Below the pieces are notes generated by a model. It searched no databases. It was not told where the DNA came from and saw nothing but the letters and a program-made list of their open reading frames with translations. The position numbers and the translations under genes were made by a program. Shown here one piece after another: positions 1 to 7,893 of a stretch of DNA of 40,894 nt. Source of the DNA: an uncultured Rickettsiales bacterium. Lineage in GTDB: Bacteria > Pseudomonadota > Alphaproteobacteria > Rs-D84. The stretch lies in assembly GCA_900550495.1 (NCBI GenBank), contig URSJ01000008.1:1-40894 (forward strand), in the 5' to 3' direction. Within the stretch, counting starts at the first letter, position 1. Each line of letters starts with the position of its first letter.

Positions 1-1225
1 GCCACTAAGAGTATGAAGCATCAAGCAGTAAATGCTCCTGAAAACTTGAAAAACAATCCTGGCTATGACACTAACCCTCAGTTCTCTGCTGATGGTAAGT
101 ACATTGCATGGCAGAGCATGGCTCGTGATGGATACGAGAGCGACCGCAACCGCCTCTGTGTTTATGAACTCGCCACAGGCAAGAAGAACTACGTTTCTGA
201 TAAGTTCGATTCCAATGTTGAAGGCTTCGTATGGAACAAGGAGCTTTACCTTCATCGGTGTTTGGCACGGAACTCTCAATCTCTACCAGACTAACTTCAA
301 GGGTGAGGTAAAACAGATTACCAACGAGTGGGCTGACTACGGAAGTGTATCCCTTGCCAACAATGGCAACAAACTTCTCGCTACCAAAGCGAGCATGAGT
401 CATCCTACAGATATCTATATCGTTACACCAGGTAAAAACATCAAGACTACTAAGGTGGAACAGATTACCCACGAGAACGACCATATACTGAGCCAGTTGA
501 ACCTCGGCAAGTGCGAGCAGCGATGGGTGAAAACCACAGATGGAAAAGATATGTTAGTATGGGTCATGTTGCCTGCCAACTTTGATGCCAACAAAAAGTA
601 CCCTACACTTCTCTTCTGCGAGGGTGGTCCTCAGAGTCCTGTAAGCCAATTCTGGAGCTATCGTTGGAACATCCAGATAATGGCTGCCAATGGTTATGTC
701 ATCGTATTGCCCAACCGTCGCGGTTTGCCAGGCTTCGGAAGTGCGTGGAACGAGGAGATCTCTGGCGATTGGACTGGTCAGTGTATGAAAGACTATCTCT
801 CTGCCATCGATGATGCTACCGCTAACCTACCCTTTGTAGACAAAAACCGACTGGGCTGCGTAGGTGCCAGCTTTGGAGGCTTCTCAGTATACTATTTGGC
901 TGGTCATCACAACAAGCGTTTCAAGGCATTCCTTGCTCACGATGGTGCTTTCAATCTGGAGAGCATGTATACCGATACCGAGGAGGTATGGTTCTCTAAC
1001 TGGGAGTACGATGATGCTTATTGGAATAAAGACCAGACTACCAATGCTCAAAAGACTTACGAGAATAGCCCTCATAAGTTTGTAGATAAGTGGGACACTC
1101 CTATCCTCTGCATTCATGGCGAGAAAGACTATCGCATCAATGCCAACCAGGGTATGGGCGCTTTCAATGCAGCTCGCCTGCGTGGCATCCCTGCCGAACT
1201 TCTTATCTACATAAACGAGCCACAC
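1..1225 (+). pseudogene. S9-family serine peptidase fragment (DPP5-like), frameshifted and cut at both ends
   Basis: This is the C-terminal half of a prolyl-oligopeptidase-family (S9) dipeptidyl peptidase, which cleaves dipeptides from peptide N-termini in the periplasm. Frame 1 (from base 1) carries the end of the beta-propeller (NPQFSADGKYIAWQS). After one extra C at 249/250 the reading continues in frame 2 with FIGVWHGTLNLYQ and the alpha/beta-hydrolase domain. The nucleophile elbow GASFGG and the acid in HGEKDYR are visible; the His would be the one in NEPHR, where homology stops. The family normally continues another 40-50 residues, but here the frame runs into a minus-strand terminator at 1245. 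The sequence resembles Prevotella/Bacteroidota enzymes and not its neighbours. The single-base shift may be a sequencing error. It is most likely a chimeric contig end, not a resident gene. Confidence 0.85.
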
Positions 1226-1244
1226 CGCGCACAGACACGCAAAC

Positions 1245-1270
1245 AAAAAACCGTCCTGAACGGGACGGTT
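1245..1270 (-). terminator. Rho-independent terminator of the ribosomal superoperon
   Basis: On the minus strand an 8-bp perfect stem (AACCGTCC / GGACGGTT, loop of 6) is followed by TTTTTTG. It lies downstream of rpsK and ends the long ribosomal transcript. Its style (short GC stem, long U-tract) matches other terminators in this window, so the alphaproteobacterial part reaches at least to about 1245. Confidence 0.85.
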
Positions 1271-1302
1271 CAAAATTAAATAGAATGATACAGATATGCG
1301 AA

Positions 1303-1348
1303 CGGACGGGTTGCGTGGTGCAGTAGACCTGCACGAGCAACCCGTCCG
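1303..1348 (-). other. Large imperfect hairpin between rpsK and the terminator
   Basis: A 12-bp perfect stem (CGGACGGGTTGC with GCAACCCGTCCG) encloses a second 6-bp stem (GTGCAG / CTGCAC) with a 5-nt loop. It has no U-tract, so it is not itself a terminator. It sits in the 3' UTR of rpsK and could protect the mRNA 3' end or be a palindromic repeat. A small palindrome, ACACAT-AG-ATGTGT, follows at 1349-1362. Confidence 0.7.
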
Positions 1349-1376
1349 ACACATAGATGTGTTATCTATATTTAAT

Positions 1377-1760
1377 TTACACGCGACGCACTTTCTTTGG
1401 ACGGCAACCATTATGTGGAATACGCGTCGTGTCTGTGATGGACTGAACAACCAAGCCCGCATTTGCCAAACCGCGAACAGCAGATTCACGACCCTGGCCA
1501 ATGCCACGCATCAAAACGTCAACTGTTTTCATACCCATTTCTGCAACTTTCTTGCCAACAGCGTCTGCGACGACGGTCGCTGCATACGGTGTGGACTTTT
1601 TTGCGCCCTTGAAATTATTCGCACCGGCGGTCGCCCATGTCAGCACAGCACCAGACTGGTCTGTGATGGTGATACGTGTGTTATTATTTGTCGCAACAAC
1701 ATGTGCAATGCCGTGCGATACTTTTTTTACTACTTTCTTTTTAGCTTTTGTTACTGCCAT
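1377..1760 (-). CDS. rpsK: 30S ribosomal protein S11
   Basis: 127 residues, the usual length for bacterial S11. It binds 16S rRNA on the platform and helps form the mRNA exit channel. The family core is clear: NNTRITITDQSGAVLTWATA, then GPKKSTPYAA-like GAKKSTPYAA, RGIGQGRESAVRGL and the C-terminal IPHNGCRPKKVRRV. The basic N-terminus is short. It is the last gene of the operon here; in most proteobacteria rpoA and rplQ would follow, but a hairpin and a terminator come next. A spacer of about 165 bp separates it from rpsM. Confidence 0.98.
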   Translation of the reverse strand: MAVTKAKKKVVKKVSHGIAHVVATNNNTRITITDQSGAVLTWATAGANNFKGAKKSTPYAATVVADAVGKKVAEMGMKTVDVLMRGIGQGRESAVRGLANAGLVVQSITDTTRIPHNGCRPKKVRRV

Positions 1761-1925
1761 TTTATTTTTAACCTTTGTTAGATGTCTTCAAATAACTGTC
1801 GTGTTATTCTCTACCTTATTGAAAAATTTAAGATAATGCTTTGGATGCGCCGATGCTGGTAAGCGAAGTGTACAAATGCTACACGAGCGCGCCAACATCA
1901 AGCAGACGAGGCATTAGATTAAATT

Positions 1926-2303
1926 TTATTTACCCTTGGTTGCGGAACCTGCAACAACCACACGCTTCCCCTTGCGAGTACGGGCGTTTGTCTGGGTGCG
2001 CTGACCACGAACCGGCAGACGATTACGGTGACGGATGCCACGGTATGTCTTTAAGTCCTGTAAACGTTTGATGTTCATTGCAACTTCGCGACGGACATCA
2101 CCTTCTACCTTGAAGTTTTGTTCAATATAATTAGAAATCTTAACAATATCTTCGTCAGTCAAGTCTTTTGCGCGCAAACCATCTTTCAAATTCAGTGCCT
2201 TGCAAATCTGGGCAGATTTGGCCGGCCCGATACCGTGAATATAGCGCAACGCAATTTCAATACGCTTTTCTGTCGGAATGTTAACACCTGCTATACGTGC
2301 CAT
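1926..2303 (-). CDS. rpsM: 30S ribosomal protein S13
   Basis: 125 residues beginning MARIAGVNIPTEKR, the conserved S13 N-terminus. An in-frame upstream ATG exists, but AAGGA sits correctly spaced before the ATG at 2303. S13 lies in the 30S head and contacts the P-site tRNA and the 50S (bridges B1a/B1b). The helix-two-turns-helix region (YIHGIGPAKSAQIC) and the basic tail (RGQRTQTNARTRKGK) are present. rpmJ and adk, which often sit between secY and rpsM, are missing; a promoter-like site lies upstream at 2416-2443. Confidence 0.98.
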   Translation of the reverse strand: MARIAGVNIPTEKRIEIALRYIHGIGPAKSAQICKALNLKDGLRAKDLTDEDIVKISNYIEQNFKVEGDVRREVAMNIKRLQDLKTYRGIRHRNRLPVRGQRTQTNARTRKGKRVVVAGSATKGK

Positions 2304-2415
2304 TTTTTTATTTTCCTTTTTATTATTACCATGGTTTGTGTGTCGCCACACGCCCCGTTCTGCTGTCCCTGGTAATCTGCCGTCAGATTATCAGAGTATT
2401 TTATTTTGCCGCATA

Positions 2416-2443
2416 ATTTTATACAAAACACGACAAAAGTCAA
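2416..2443 (-). promoter_or_regulatory. Candidate internal promoter for rpsM-rpsK
   Basis: TTGACT (-35) and TAAAAT (-10) are spaced by 16 bp on the minus strand, in the 167-bp secY-rpsM spacer. The spacer contains no recognisable small ORF. The site could give rpsM-rpsK extra transcription. Confidence 0.5.
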
Positions 2444-2470
2444 ATCTTTGTTTCAGGCGCGCGCCCATCT

Positions 2471-3787
2471 TTAACGGAAACGCCCCTTCTTTTGCGCCGA
2501 TTTAATGACGCTGCGATATTTGTTCGCAACCAAATACGATTGCACCTGGTTCATTGTATCCAGAACAACGCCAGCCACAATCAGAACACTGGTGCCACCA
2601 ATCATCAACGGCATACCAAAATGCGTATTCAAAATGATTGGCAATACGCAAACAACAATCAAGTACATAACCCCAATCGCCGTTGTGCGCGACACAACCG
2701 AATCCAAATAGTGCACAGTCTGTTCGCCTGGACGCACGCCCGGGATATAACCGCCCGCATTTTTCAGATTTGTGCTGGTTTCTTCGGAATTAAATATCAC
2801 CGCGGTTTGAAAATACGCAAAGAACGCAATCAATATCGTGTACAAGATGATATAAGACCACGCGCCATACGTAAAGAACGCCATGATATTTTGAACAACC
2901 AAATTCTCGCTCTGGACAAAGCGTTGAACGAACGCCGGCAGCATCATGATACTGGCCGCGAATACGGGCCCCATAACGCCCGACATATTTACCTTTATCG
3001 GCAAATACGACGCATTAGTATTTGTGACACCATTTGCCATAACCTGGCGCGGATACAGAATCTGGATACGACGCTGGGCCTGTTCAAAGAACGCAATCAA
3101 CGCGATGATACCTATCACGAACGCAACGACCAACATAATCATCGCTGGCGACATCTGGCCAACCGACCCCAGCGAGAATACCTTGGCGATACCACCTGGA
3201 ACCTCGGCAATGATGCCGGCGAAAATCAATAGCGATGCACCCTGACCGACGCCACGTGCAGTAATCTGTTCTGCCAGCCACATAACAAATACTGTTCCGC
3301 CAACCAATGCGATAATGGCCGACAATTCAAATGCGAAACCTGGGTTCACAACCGCCGCAACACCATTTACCGGTGCCATGATTTCCAAACCACGCACAAC
3401 GGCCCAACCCTGAACCACGGCCAAAAACACCGCCAGATAGCGTGTGTATTGATTGATTTTAACACGGCCAGATTCACCCTCTTTGCGCAATTCGCTAAGT
3501 GACTTGCTGGTCGCGGTCAACAACTGCAACACAATAGACGCAGAAATGTATGGGAAAATGTTTAATGCCAACACGGACATACGCGACAGCGACCCGCCCG
3601 AGAACATATCAAACATGCCCATCATACCACTGCCCTCGCCCGAGAACAAATGCAGCACAGCTGACGCATTTACCCCCGGCAACGGTATAAACGAACCAAT
3701 ACGATAAACAATCAGCGCACCCAATGTAAACAAAATGCGCTTTTGCAAATCAGTCAGGTTTCCAAAAAAATCTTTCAAGAATTTCAT
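2471..3787 (-). CDS. secY: Preprotein translocase subunit SecY
   Basis: 438 residues, normal for SecY. It is the central channel of the Sec translocon in the inner membrane and passes the signal-peptide proteins seen elsewhere in this window (barrels, fibre proteins, lipoprotein). The N-terminus (LQKRILFTLGALIVYRIGSF) and first transmembrane segment with IPLPGVN are conserved, ten hydrophobic segments can be followed, and the cytoplasmic loop RRIQILYPRQVM and the late motif NLKNAGGYIPGVRPGEQT are intact. It lies directly after rplO, the standard spc-operon place. The spacer to rplO carries a GNRA-capped hairpin. Confidence 0.98.
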   Translation of the reverse strand: MKFLKDFFGNLTDLQKRILFTLGALIVYRIGSFIPLPGVNASAVLHLFSGEGSGMMGMFDMFSGGSLSRMSVLALNIFPYISASIVLQLLTATSKSLSELRKEGESGRVKINQYTRYLAVFLAVVQGWAVVRGLEIMAPVNGVAAVVNPGFAFELSAIIALVGGTVFVMWLAEQITARGVGQGASLLIFAGIIAEVPGGIAKVFSLGSVGQMSPAMIMLVVAFVIGIIALIAFFEQAQRRIQILYPRQVMANGVTNTNASYLPIKVNMSGVMGPVFAASIMMLPAFVQRFVQSENLVVQNIMAFFTYGAWSYIILYTILIAFFAYFQTAVIFNSEETSTNLKNAGGYIPGVRPGEQTVHYLDSVVSRTTAIGVMYLIVVCVLPIILNTHFGMPLMIGGTSVLIVAGVVLDTMNQVQSYLVANKYRSVIKSAQKKGRFR

Positions 3788-3811
3788 GCGTTGCTCTTGT
3801 AATCAGATAAG

Positions 3812-3833
3812 GCATCCCAGTTTCCCAGGATGC
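3812..3833 (-). other. GNRA-capped hairpin in the rplO-secY spacer
   Basis: On the minus strand GCATCCTGG and CTGGGATGC form a 9-bp stem (two G-U pairs) around a GAAA tetraloop. No U-tract follows. It lies about 25 nt upstream of the secY start and may be a processing or translation-control structure. Confidence 0.5.
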
Positions 3834-3842
3834 GATATACAA

Positions 3843-4301
3843 TTATTTATTTTTAATTGTGCCACCTGCTTTGACGATTGCCGCTTCGGCCGCCTTGGAC
3901 CATTTGTCAGCAACAATATTCACAGACGATTTGATTTCACCCTTGGCCAAAACTTTCAAACCAGACATTTTGCGGTTGATAATTTTTGCAGCCATCAGCG
4001 AATCAATTGTGATTGGGGATTTTGCATCAATCTTGCCAGATGCGATAAACTTTTCAATATCACCCAGGTTGATTGTTACATATTCCTTGGCAAATGGATT
4101 ATTAAACCCGAATTTCGGAAAGCGACGCAAAATCGGCATCTGACCACCCTGGAAAGTCGCCTGTTTGCGTGAACCGCTGCGTGCTTTCTGACCCTTGTTA
4201 CCACGACCAGATGTTTTGCCATAACCCGACGCCATACCACGACCAACACGTTTAATGTCACGACGTGCGCCAAAGTTGTCCATCAATGCATTCAGTTTCA
4301 T
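3843..4301 (-). CDS. rplO: 50S ribosomal protein L15
   Basis: 152 residues starting MKLNALMDNFGARRDIKRVGRG. AAGGA is spaced correctly before the ATG at 4301; the longer in-frame extension upstream is not conserved and is rejected. L15 binds 23S rRNA late in 50S assembly. The Gly/Lys-rich N-terminal extension (GKTSGRGNKGQKARSG) followed by FQGGQMPILRRFPKFGF is the family signature, and the globular C-terminal domain is complete. It lies between rpmD and secY. Confidence 0.98.
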   Translation of the reverse strand: MKLNALMDNFGARRDIKRVGRGMASGYGKTSGRGNKGQKARSGSRKQATFQGGQMPILRRFPKFGFNNPFAKEYVTINLGDIEKFIASGKIDAKSPITIDSLMAAKIINRKMSGLKVLAKGEIKSSVNIVADKWSKAAEAAIVKAGGTIKNK

Positions 4302-4345
4302 AATTTTTTCCTTTATCCTATGACCAGTATATAGTCTTTTTTCGC

Positions 4346-4368
4346 ATGCGGACAAGTGCTGTCCGCAT
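4346..4368 (-). other. Perfect hairpin in the rpmD-rplO spacer
   Basis: A 9-bp perfect stem (ATGCGGACA / TGTCCGCAT) with a 5-nt loop lies between rpmD and rplO. It is followed by GCGAAAAAAG on the transcript, so it is not a terminator. It is one of many stem-loops in this operon's spacers. Confidence 0.55.
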
Positions 4369-4384
4369 ACTCGGTTTATATTTT

Positions 4385-4564
4385 TTATTTTTCAACAATT
4401 TCAACCAGGTGTGAAACCTTGGCAATCATACCACGAACAGCTGGTGTATCACCCAGTTCTTTGGTTTTGCCGATACGCCCCAACCCCAATGCGGCAATAA
4501 CCTTGCACTGAGATTCCGGACGACCAATAATACTTTTGACTTGCTTTACAATTATTTTAGCCAT
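4385..4564 (-). CDS. rpmD: 50S ribosomal protein L30
   Basis: A small gene of 59 residues, read directly from the sequence: MAKIIVKQVKSIIGRPESQ, then the family motif LGLGRIGKTKELGDTPAVRGMI and VSHLVEIVE. L30 is a small 23S rRNA-binding protein near the central protuberance. Length and position (between rpsE and rplO) are canonical. An SD-like GGAGAAT precedes the ATG. L30 is lost in some reduced lineages; its presence argues against extreme genome reduction. Confidence 0.97.
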   Translation of the reverse strand: MAKIIVKQVKSIIGRPESQCKVIAALGLGRIGKTKELGDTPAVRGMIAKVSHLVEIVEK

Positions 4565-4593
4565 AATTATTCTCCGTTTATTTTCAGTGCTGA

Positions 4594-5163
4594 TTATTTA
4601 TCTTCGGTTGCGCATTCGCATACAGCATCATCAATTTTCTTGCCGTCACGACCTGCGATGATTTCTGCGACTGTTTTACCACGACGCGCAGCCACTGTCT
4701 TTGGCGAATTCATTTTCGCAAACGCCAAGAATGCAGCGCGAATCATATTGTTTGGATTATTTGACCCCTGGGATTTCACAACGACGTCCTGAACGCCCAA
4801 GCATTCAAACACCGCACGCAACGCACCACCGGCAATGATACCAGTACCAGGAACTGCACTGCGAACAACCAATTTGCTGGCGCCATATTTTGCGCTGCAA
4901 TCATGGTGCAAAGTGCGACCTTCTTTTAACGGAACGCGAATCATCTTCGCCTTTGCAGCCTTGGTTGCTTTCTGCACAGCAGATTGAACTTCCAATGCTT
5001 TACCCTTGCCAAAACCAACACGACCAGCCTTGTCACCAACCACAACCAATGCCGAGAACGACATATTACGGCCGCCCTTTACGGTTTTGGATACGCGGTT
5101 GATGGAAACCAATTTATCTACCAGGTTATCCGTTTGCAATTTTTTATCATCAAAACGTGCCAT
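4594..5163 (-). CDS. rpsE: 30S ribosomal protein S5
   Basis: 189 residues. S5 lies at the mRNA entry side of the 30S and affects decoding fidelity. The double-stranded-RNA-binding N-terminal domain (LVSINRVSKTVKGGRNMSFSALVVVGD) and the S5 C-terminal fold (VPGTGIIAGGALRAVFECLGVQDVV) are intact. The C-terminus ends in an unusual Cys- and acid-containing tail (VCECATEDK) not typical of the family. It is followed after 29 bp by rpmD and preceded by rplR at 21 bp. Confidence 0.98.
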   Translation of the reverse strand: MARFDDKKLQTDNLVDKLVSINRVSKTVKGGRNMSFSALVVVGDKAGRVGFGKGKALEVQSAVQKATKAAKAKMIRVPLKEGRTLHHDCSAKYGASKLVVRSAVPGTGIIAGGALRAVFECLGVQDVVVKSQGSNNPNNMIRAAFLAFAKMNSPKTVAARRGKTVAEIIAGRDGKKIDDAVCECATEDK

Positions 5164-5184
5164 CTTATTACTCCGTATATTCCA

Positions 5185-5541
5185 TTATATTCTTACGCCG
5201 CCTGCGCGGATTGCTTCACACAGTGCTTTTACACGGCCGTGATAACGATAACCGCCACGGTCAAAGTAACAATTGTCGGCAATACCAGCCGCCACAGCAC
5301 GCGCCGCAAATGCCTTGCCAACCAGTTCTGCACCAGCGACATTCCAGCCTTTGCCCTTAAAATCTTTCTCTTTGGACGATGCCGCACATACTGTATGACC
5401 GCGAACATCATCAATTGCCTGGATTTCAATATGGCGCCCCGAACGGAAAACCGACAGACGAATCTTGCCAGGATTTTTTCTTTTCAACGCACCGCGATTT
5501 GCCAATGTGCGTCTTTCTTCACTAGACAAATGTTTCAACAT
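5185..5541 (-). CDS. rplR: 50S ribosomal protein L18
   Basis: 118 residues, normal length. L18 binds 5S rRNA together with L5 and anchors it in the central protuberance. The basic N-terminus (ERRTLANRGALKRK), the RLSVFRSGRHIEIQAIDD core and the C-terminal YDRGGYRYHGRVKALCEAIR-like segment (here FDRGGYRYHGRVKALCEAIR) are conserved. The ATG at 5541 follows AAGGAAAC. A hairpin with a CUGUUA loop lies upstream in the rplF-rplR spacer. Confidence 0.98.
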   Translation of the reverse strand: MLKHLSSEERRTLANRGALKRKNPGKIRLSVFRSGRHIEIQAIDDVRGHTVCAASSKEKDFKGKGWNVAGAELVGKAFAARAVAAGIADNCYFDRGGYRYHGRVKALCEAIRAGGVRI

Positions 5542-5558
5542 TTTGTTTCCTTTTTTTC

Positions 5559-5580
5559 AATCCCCGTAACAGCGGAGATT
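5559..5580 (-). other. CUGUUA-loop hairpin upstream of rplR
   Basis: On the transcript AATCTCCG and CGGGGATT form an 8-bp stem (one G-U pair) around the loop CTGTTA. The same loop and inner stem recur upstream of rplE at 7540-7559. No U-tract follows. Confidence 0.6.
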
Positions 5581-5592
5581 AGCGTTTATTTA

Positions 5593-6144
5593 TTATTTCT
5601 TTTTACCTTCTTTACGGCGGATATGTTCGCCCTTATAGAAGATGCCCTTGCCCTTGTATGGATCAGGCTTGCGAACCTTGTGGACTTTGTCAGCAAACAT
5701 GCCAACCAAGCACTTATCAATACCACGGATGCTGAATTCAGTCGGCGTTTCACCCATAACTACGGTCAAGCCGGCCGGAATTTCCATGACAACATCATGC
5801 GAATAACCCGCAACCAGAACCAATTTGTTTCCAGAAACAGATGCTTTATACCCGACACCCTTCATATACATGTCTTTGGCAAAACCGTCTGAAACACCTT
5901 CAACTGCTGCGCGTGCGTTACGAGTCATTGTTCCCCACATCGCGCGCGAGATTTTATCTTCTGCGTCTTTTGGTGTGACTACAATATGTTCATCTTCGAT
6001 TGCAACATGCACCAAACCGGCGTGTTTTGTATCCAACGGCAATTTCACTTCACCTTTGGGGCCCTTGACAACCAGAACATCATCAACAATCGCCGCTGAT
6101 GTACCATCTTTCAATTTTACTGGATATTTTCCTGCACGAGACAT
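5593..6144 (-). CDS. rplF: 50S ribosomal protein L6
   Basis: 183 residues with the two tandem L6 domains. It starts MSRAGKYPVKL and carries VKGPKGEVKLPL in the first domain and GVGYKASVSGNKLVLVAGYS in the second. The C-terminal family motif PDPYKGKGIFYKGE is intact, followed by a Lys-rich tail. L6 lies at the base of the L7/L12 stalk near the elongation-factor binding site, relevant because EF-Tu and EF-G are in the same operon. It is 22 bp downstream of rpsH. Confidence 0.98.
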   Translation of the reverse strand: MSRAGKYPVKLKDGTSAAIVDDVLVVKGPKGEVKLPLDTKHAGLVHVAIEDEHIVVTPKDAEDKISRAMWGTMTRNARAAVEGVSDGFAKDMYMKGVGYKASVSGNKLVLVAGYSHDVVMEIPAGLTVVMGETPTEFSIRGIDKCLVGMFADKVHKVRKPDPYKGKGIFYKGEHIRRKEGKKK

Positions 6145-6166
6145 AACTTCAATCCTTACTTCTAAA

Positions 6167-6565
6167 TTATATTACCTTGCACAGCACTTCGCCACCGACG
6201 TTCATCAAACGTGCTTTGTGGTCAGTCATAACGCCATTTGGTGTAGAAACAATCGCTATACCCAGTCCGCCCATAATCTTTGGCATTTTTGCACTGCCAG
6301 AATAAACGCGGCGCCCTGGTTTAGATACGACGGAAATTTCCTGGATTGCACCATTGCCACCGACATATTTTAATTCGACAACCAAATTGGCACGATGCTC
6401 GTCAATTTGTTCTTTGTGAAAATCTGTAATAAAACCTTCGTCTTTCAAGACGGCCAAAACTGCGGCACGCAGTTTGCTGTTTGGAACGGTGATTGTTTCT
6501 TTACCAGCATTCTGACCATTGCGAATACGGGTCAACATATCGCCGATTGGGTGTGATAATGACAT
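6167..6565 (-). CDS. rpsH: 30S ribosomal protein S8
   Basis: 132 residues. S8 binds the central domain of 16S rRNA and in enterobacteria also represses its own operon. The N-terminal DMLTRIRNGQ motif, the VVSKPGRRVYSG segment and the C-terminal GLGIAIVSTPNGVMTDHKAR signature are all present. The spacer of about 85 bp to rpsN contains a small CAGG/CCTG stem but nothing I can assign as an S8 operator. Confidence 0.98.
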   Translation of the reverse strand: MSLSHPIGDMLTRIRNGQNAGKETITVPNSKLRAAVLAVLKDEGFITDFHKEQIDEHRANLVVELKYVGGNGAIQEISVVSKPGRRVYSGSAKMPKIMGGLGIAIVSTPNGVMTDHKARLMNVGGEVLCKVI

Positions 6566-6651
6566 CTTTTACTCCTTCGTTACACAGGACACCCTGCCCT
6601 ATGCACTTTTGTTAATCCCAGCTGCATTGTCCACAACTAGGCTGTTTTTGT

Positions 6652-6954
6652 TTACCAGCTGGACTTGCGAACACCTGGCAATTTCCCTTCGGACGCCATG
6701 GTGCGCAACTGCTGACGACACAGACCGAACAAACGCGAGAACCCGCGTGCACGACCGGTAACCGAGCAACGATTGTGTAAACGTGTTGGATTTGCATTAC
6801 GTGGCAATTTTGCCAATTTTTTCATTGCGTCCATACGTTCATCAGGTGTTGCATTCACGGACATTTTCGCTTTAATCGCTTCGCGCTTTTTAGCATACTG
6901 GGCGACCATTTTTTCACGTTTTTTCTGTTTATTTATCAACGCTAATTTAGCCAT
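6652..6954 (-). CDS. rpsN: 30S ribosomal protein S14 (zinc-independent type)
   Basis: 100 residues, the long form of S14 without the CxxC-CxxC zinc ribbon of short forms. The start MAKLALINKQKKRE follows a good SD. The C-terminal signature RCSVTGRARGFSRLFGLCRQ and the final PGVRKSSW are conserved. S14 binds the 3' major domain of 16S rRNA in the 30S head. It lies 18 bp downstream of rplE. Confidence 0.98.
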   Translation of the reverse strand: MAKLALINKQKKREKMVAQYAKKREAIKAKMSVNATPDERMDAMKKLAKLPRNANPTRLHNRCSVTGRARGFSRLFGLCRQQLRTMASEGKLPGVRKSSW

Positions 6955-6972
6955 TTTTATACCCTTTTATAA

Positions 6973-7518
6973 TTATTTCAAAACCAACGGCAAGCCGATT
7001 TTCGTCAACAACGCACGTGCTTCGTCGTCAGTTTTCGCTGTTGTCGCGATGACGATATCCATACCACGAATTGCGTCAATCTTGTCCACAGAAATTTCTG
7101 GGAAAATCAAGTGTTCTTTGATACCGAACGCATAATTACCGCGACCATCAAATTTTGATTTTGACAATCCGCGGAAATCCTTGACGCGCGGCAACGCAAC
7201 TGTAATCAGTTTATCCAAGAAGTCATACATTCTTTTACCACGCAATGTGACCTTGGTTCCAATAGGCTGCCCTTCGCGCAGACGATATGTTGCAATAGAC
7301 TTTTTCGCATGTGTAATAACAGATTTCTGGGCAGCTATCGCTGTCAAATCAGCGGCGGCGGCGTCCAGTTTCTTTTTATCACTGACCGCGGCACCAACAC
7401 CCATATTCAAAACAATTTTGGATAATTTTGGCACTGCGAATGTATTTGCATACCCGAATTCTTTGACCAATTCAGGCACAACTTCTTTTTCATAAATTTC
7501 ACGCAATCTGCTTTGCAT
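6973..7518 (-). CDS. rplE: 50S ribosomal protein L5
   Basis: 181 residues, standard length. L5 binds 5S rRNA with L18 and contacts P-site tRNA. Conserved parts are SKIVLNMGVGAA, then GQPIGTKVTLRGKRMYDFLD and GRGNYAFGIKEHLIFPEI, and the C-terminal GMDIVIATTAKTDDEARALL. The ATG follows AAGGAAT. A CUGUUA-loop hairpin lies in the 50-bp spacer to rplX. Confidence 0.98.
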   Translation of the reverse strand: MQSRLREIYEKEVVPELVKEFGYANTFAVPKLSKIVLNMGVGAAVSDKKKLDAAAADLTAIAAQKSVITHAKKSIATYRLREGQPIGTKVTLRGKRMYDFLDKLITVALPRVKDFRGLSKSKFDGRGNYAFGIKEHLIFPEISVDKIDAIRGMDIVIATTAKTDDEARALLTKIGLPLVLK

Positions 7519-7539
7519 TTTTTATTCCTTACACTTTGT

Positions 7540-7559
7540 GTCCCCGTAACAGCGGGAAC
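7540..7559 (-). other. CUGUUA-loop hairpin upstream of rplE
   Basis: GTTCCCG and CGGGGAC (one G-U pair) enclose CTGTTA on the transcript. It has the same loop as the hairpin upstream of rplR at 5559-5580, with compensating stem differences. No U-tract follows. Confidence 0.6.
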
Positions 7560-7568
7560 CGATTATTT

Positions 7569-7871
7569 TTATAATTCTGCGCCAGACTTTTTAGCAACGC
7601 GAACTTTCTTGTCGCCAGACATTTTATATCCAACGCGTGTTGCCTTTTTCGTCTTGGGATCCAACAACGCAACATTAGAAACGTGGACCGGTGCTTCGCG
7701 ATCAACGATACGACCCGGCTGTTCCTGTGTTGGTTTGATATGCCATTTGTGGCGGTTGACACCTTCTACCACAACGCGAGATTCTGTTGGGCGTGCTTCC
7801 AGCACTTTGCCTTTGACACCCTTGTATTTTCCCGAAATAACTACGACTTCGTCGCCTTTTTTGATTTTCAT
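7569..7871 (-). CDS. rplX: 50S ribosomal protein L24
   Basis: 100 residues. It begins MKIKKGDEVVVISGKYKGVKGKV, the KOW-motif SH3 barrel typical of L24, followed by VVVEGVNRHKWHIKP and a C-terminal segment with VALLDPKTKKATRVGYK. L24 is an early assembly-initiator protein at the 5' end of 23S rRNA near the exit tunnel. It follows rplN by 22 bp. Confidence 0.98.
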   Translation of the reverse strand: MKIKKGDEVVVISGKYKGVKGKVLEARPTESRVVVEGVNRHKWHIKPTQEQPGRIVDREAPVHVSNVALLDPKTKKATRVGYKMSGDKKVRVAKKSGAEL

Positions 7872-7893
7872 CTTTATAACCCTTTATTTCAGA

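Noticed and set aside
884..1507. Minus-strand frame spanning the peptidase and the rpsK end
   Set aside because: It crosses the terminator and the chimera junction, has no homology, and overlaps two genuine genes in other frames.
2304..2470. Hidden rpmJ (L36) gene between secY and rpsM
   Set aside because: No frame on the minus strand encodes the short Cys/Lys-rich L36 motif (MKVRxSVK...C).
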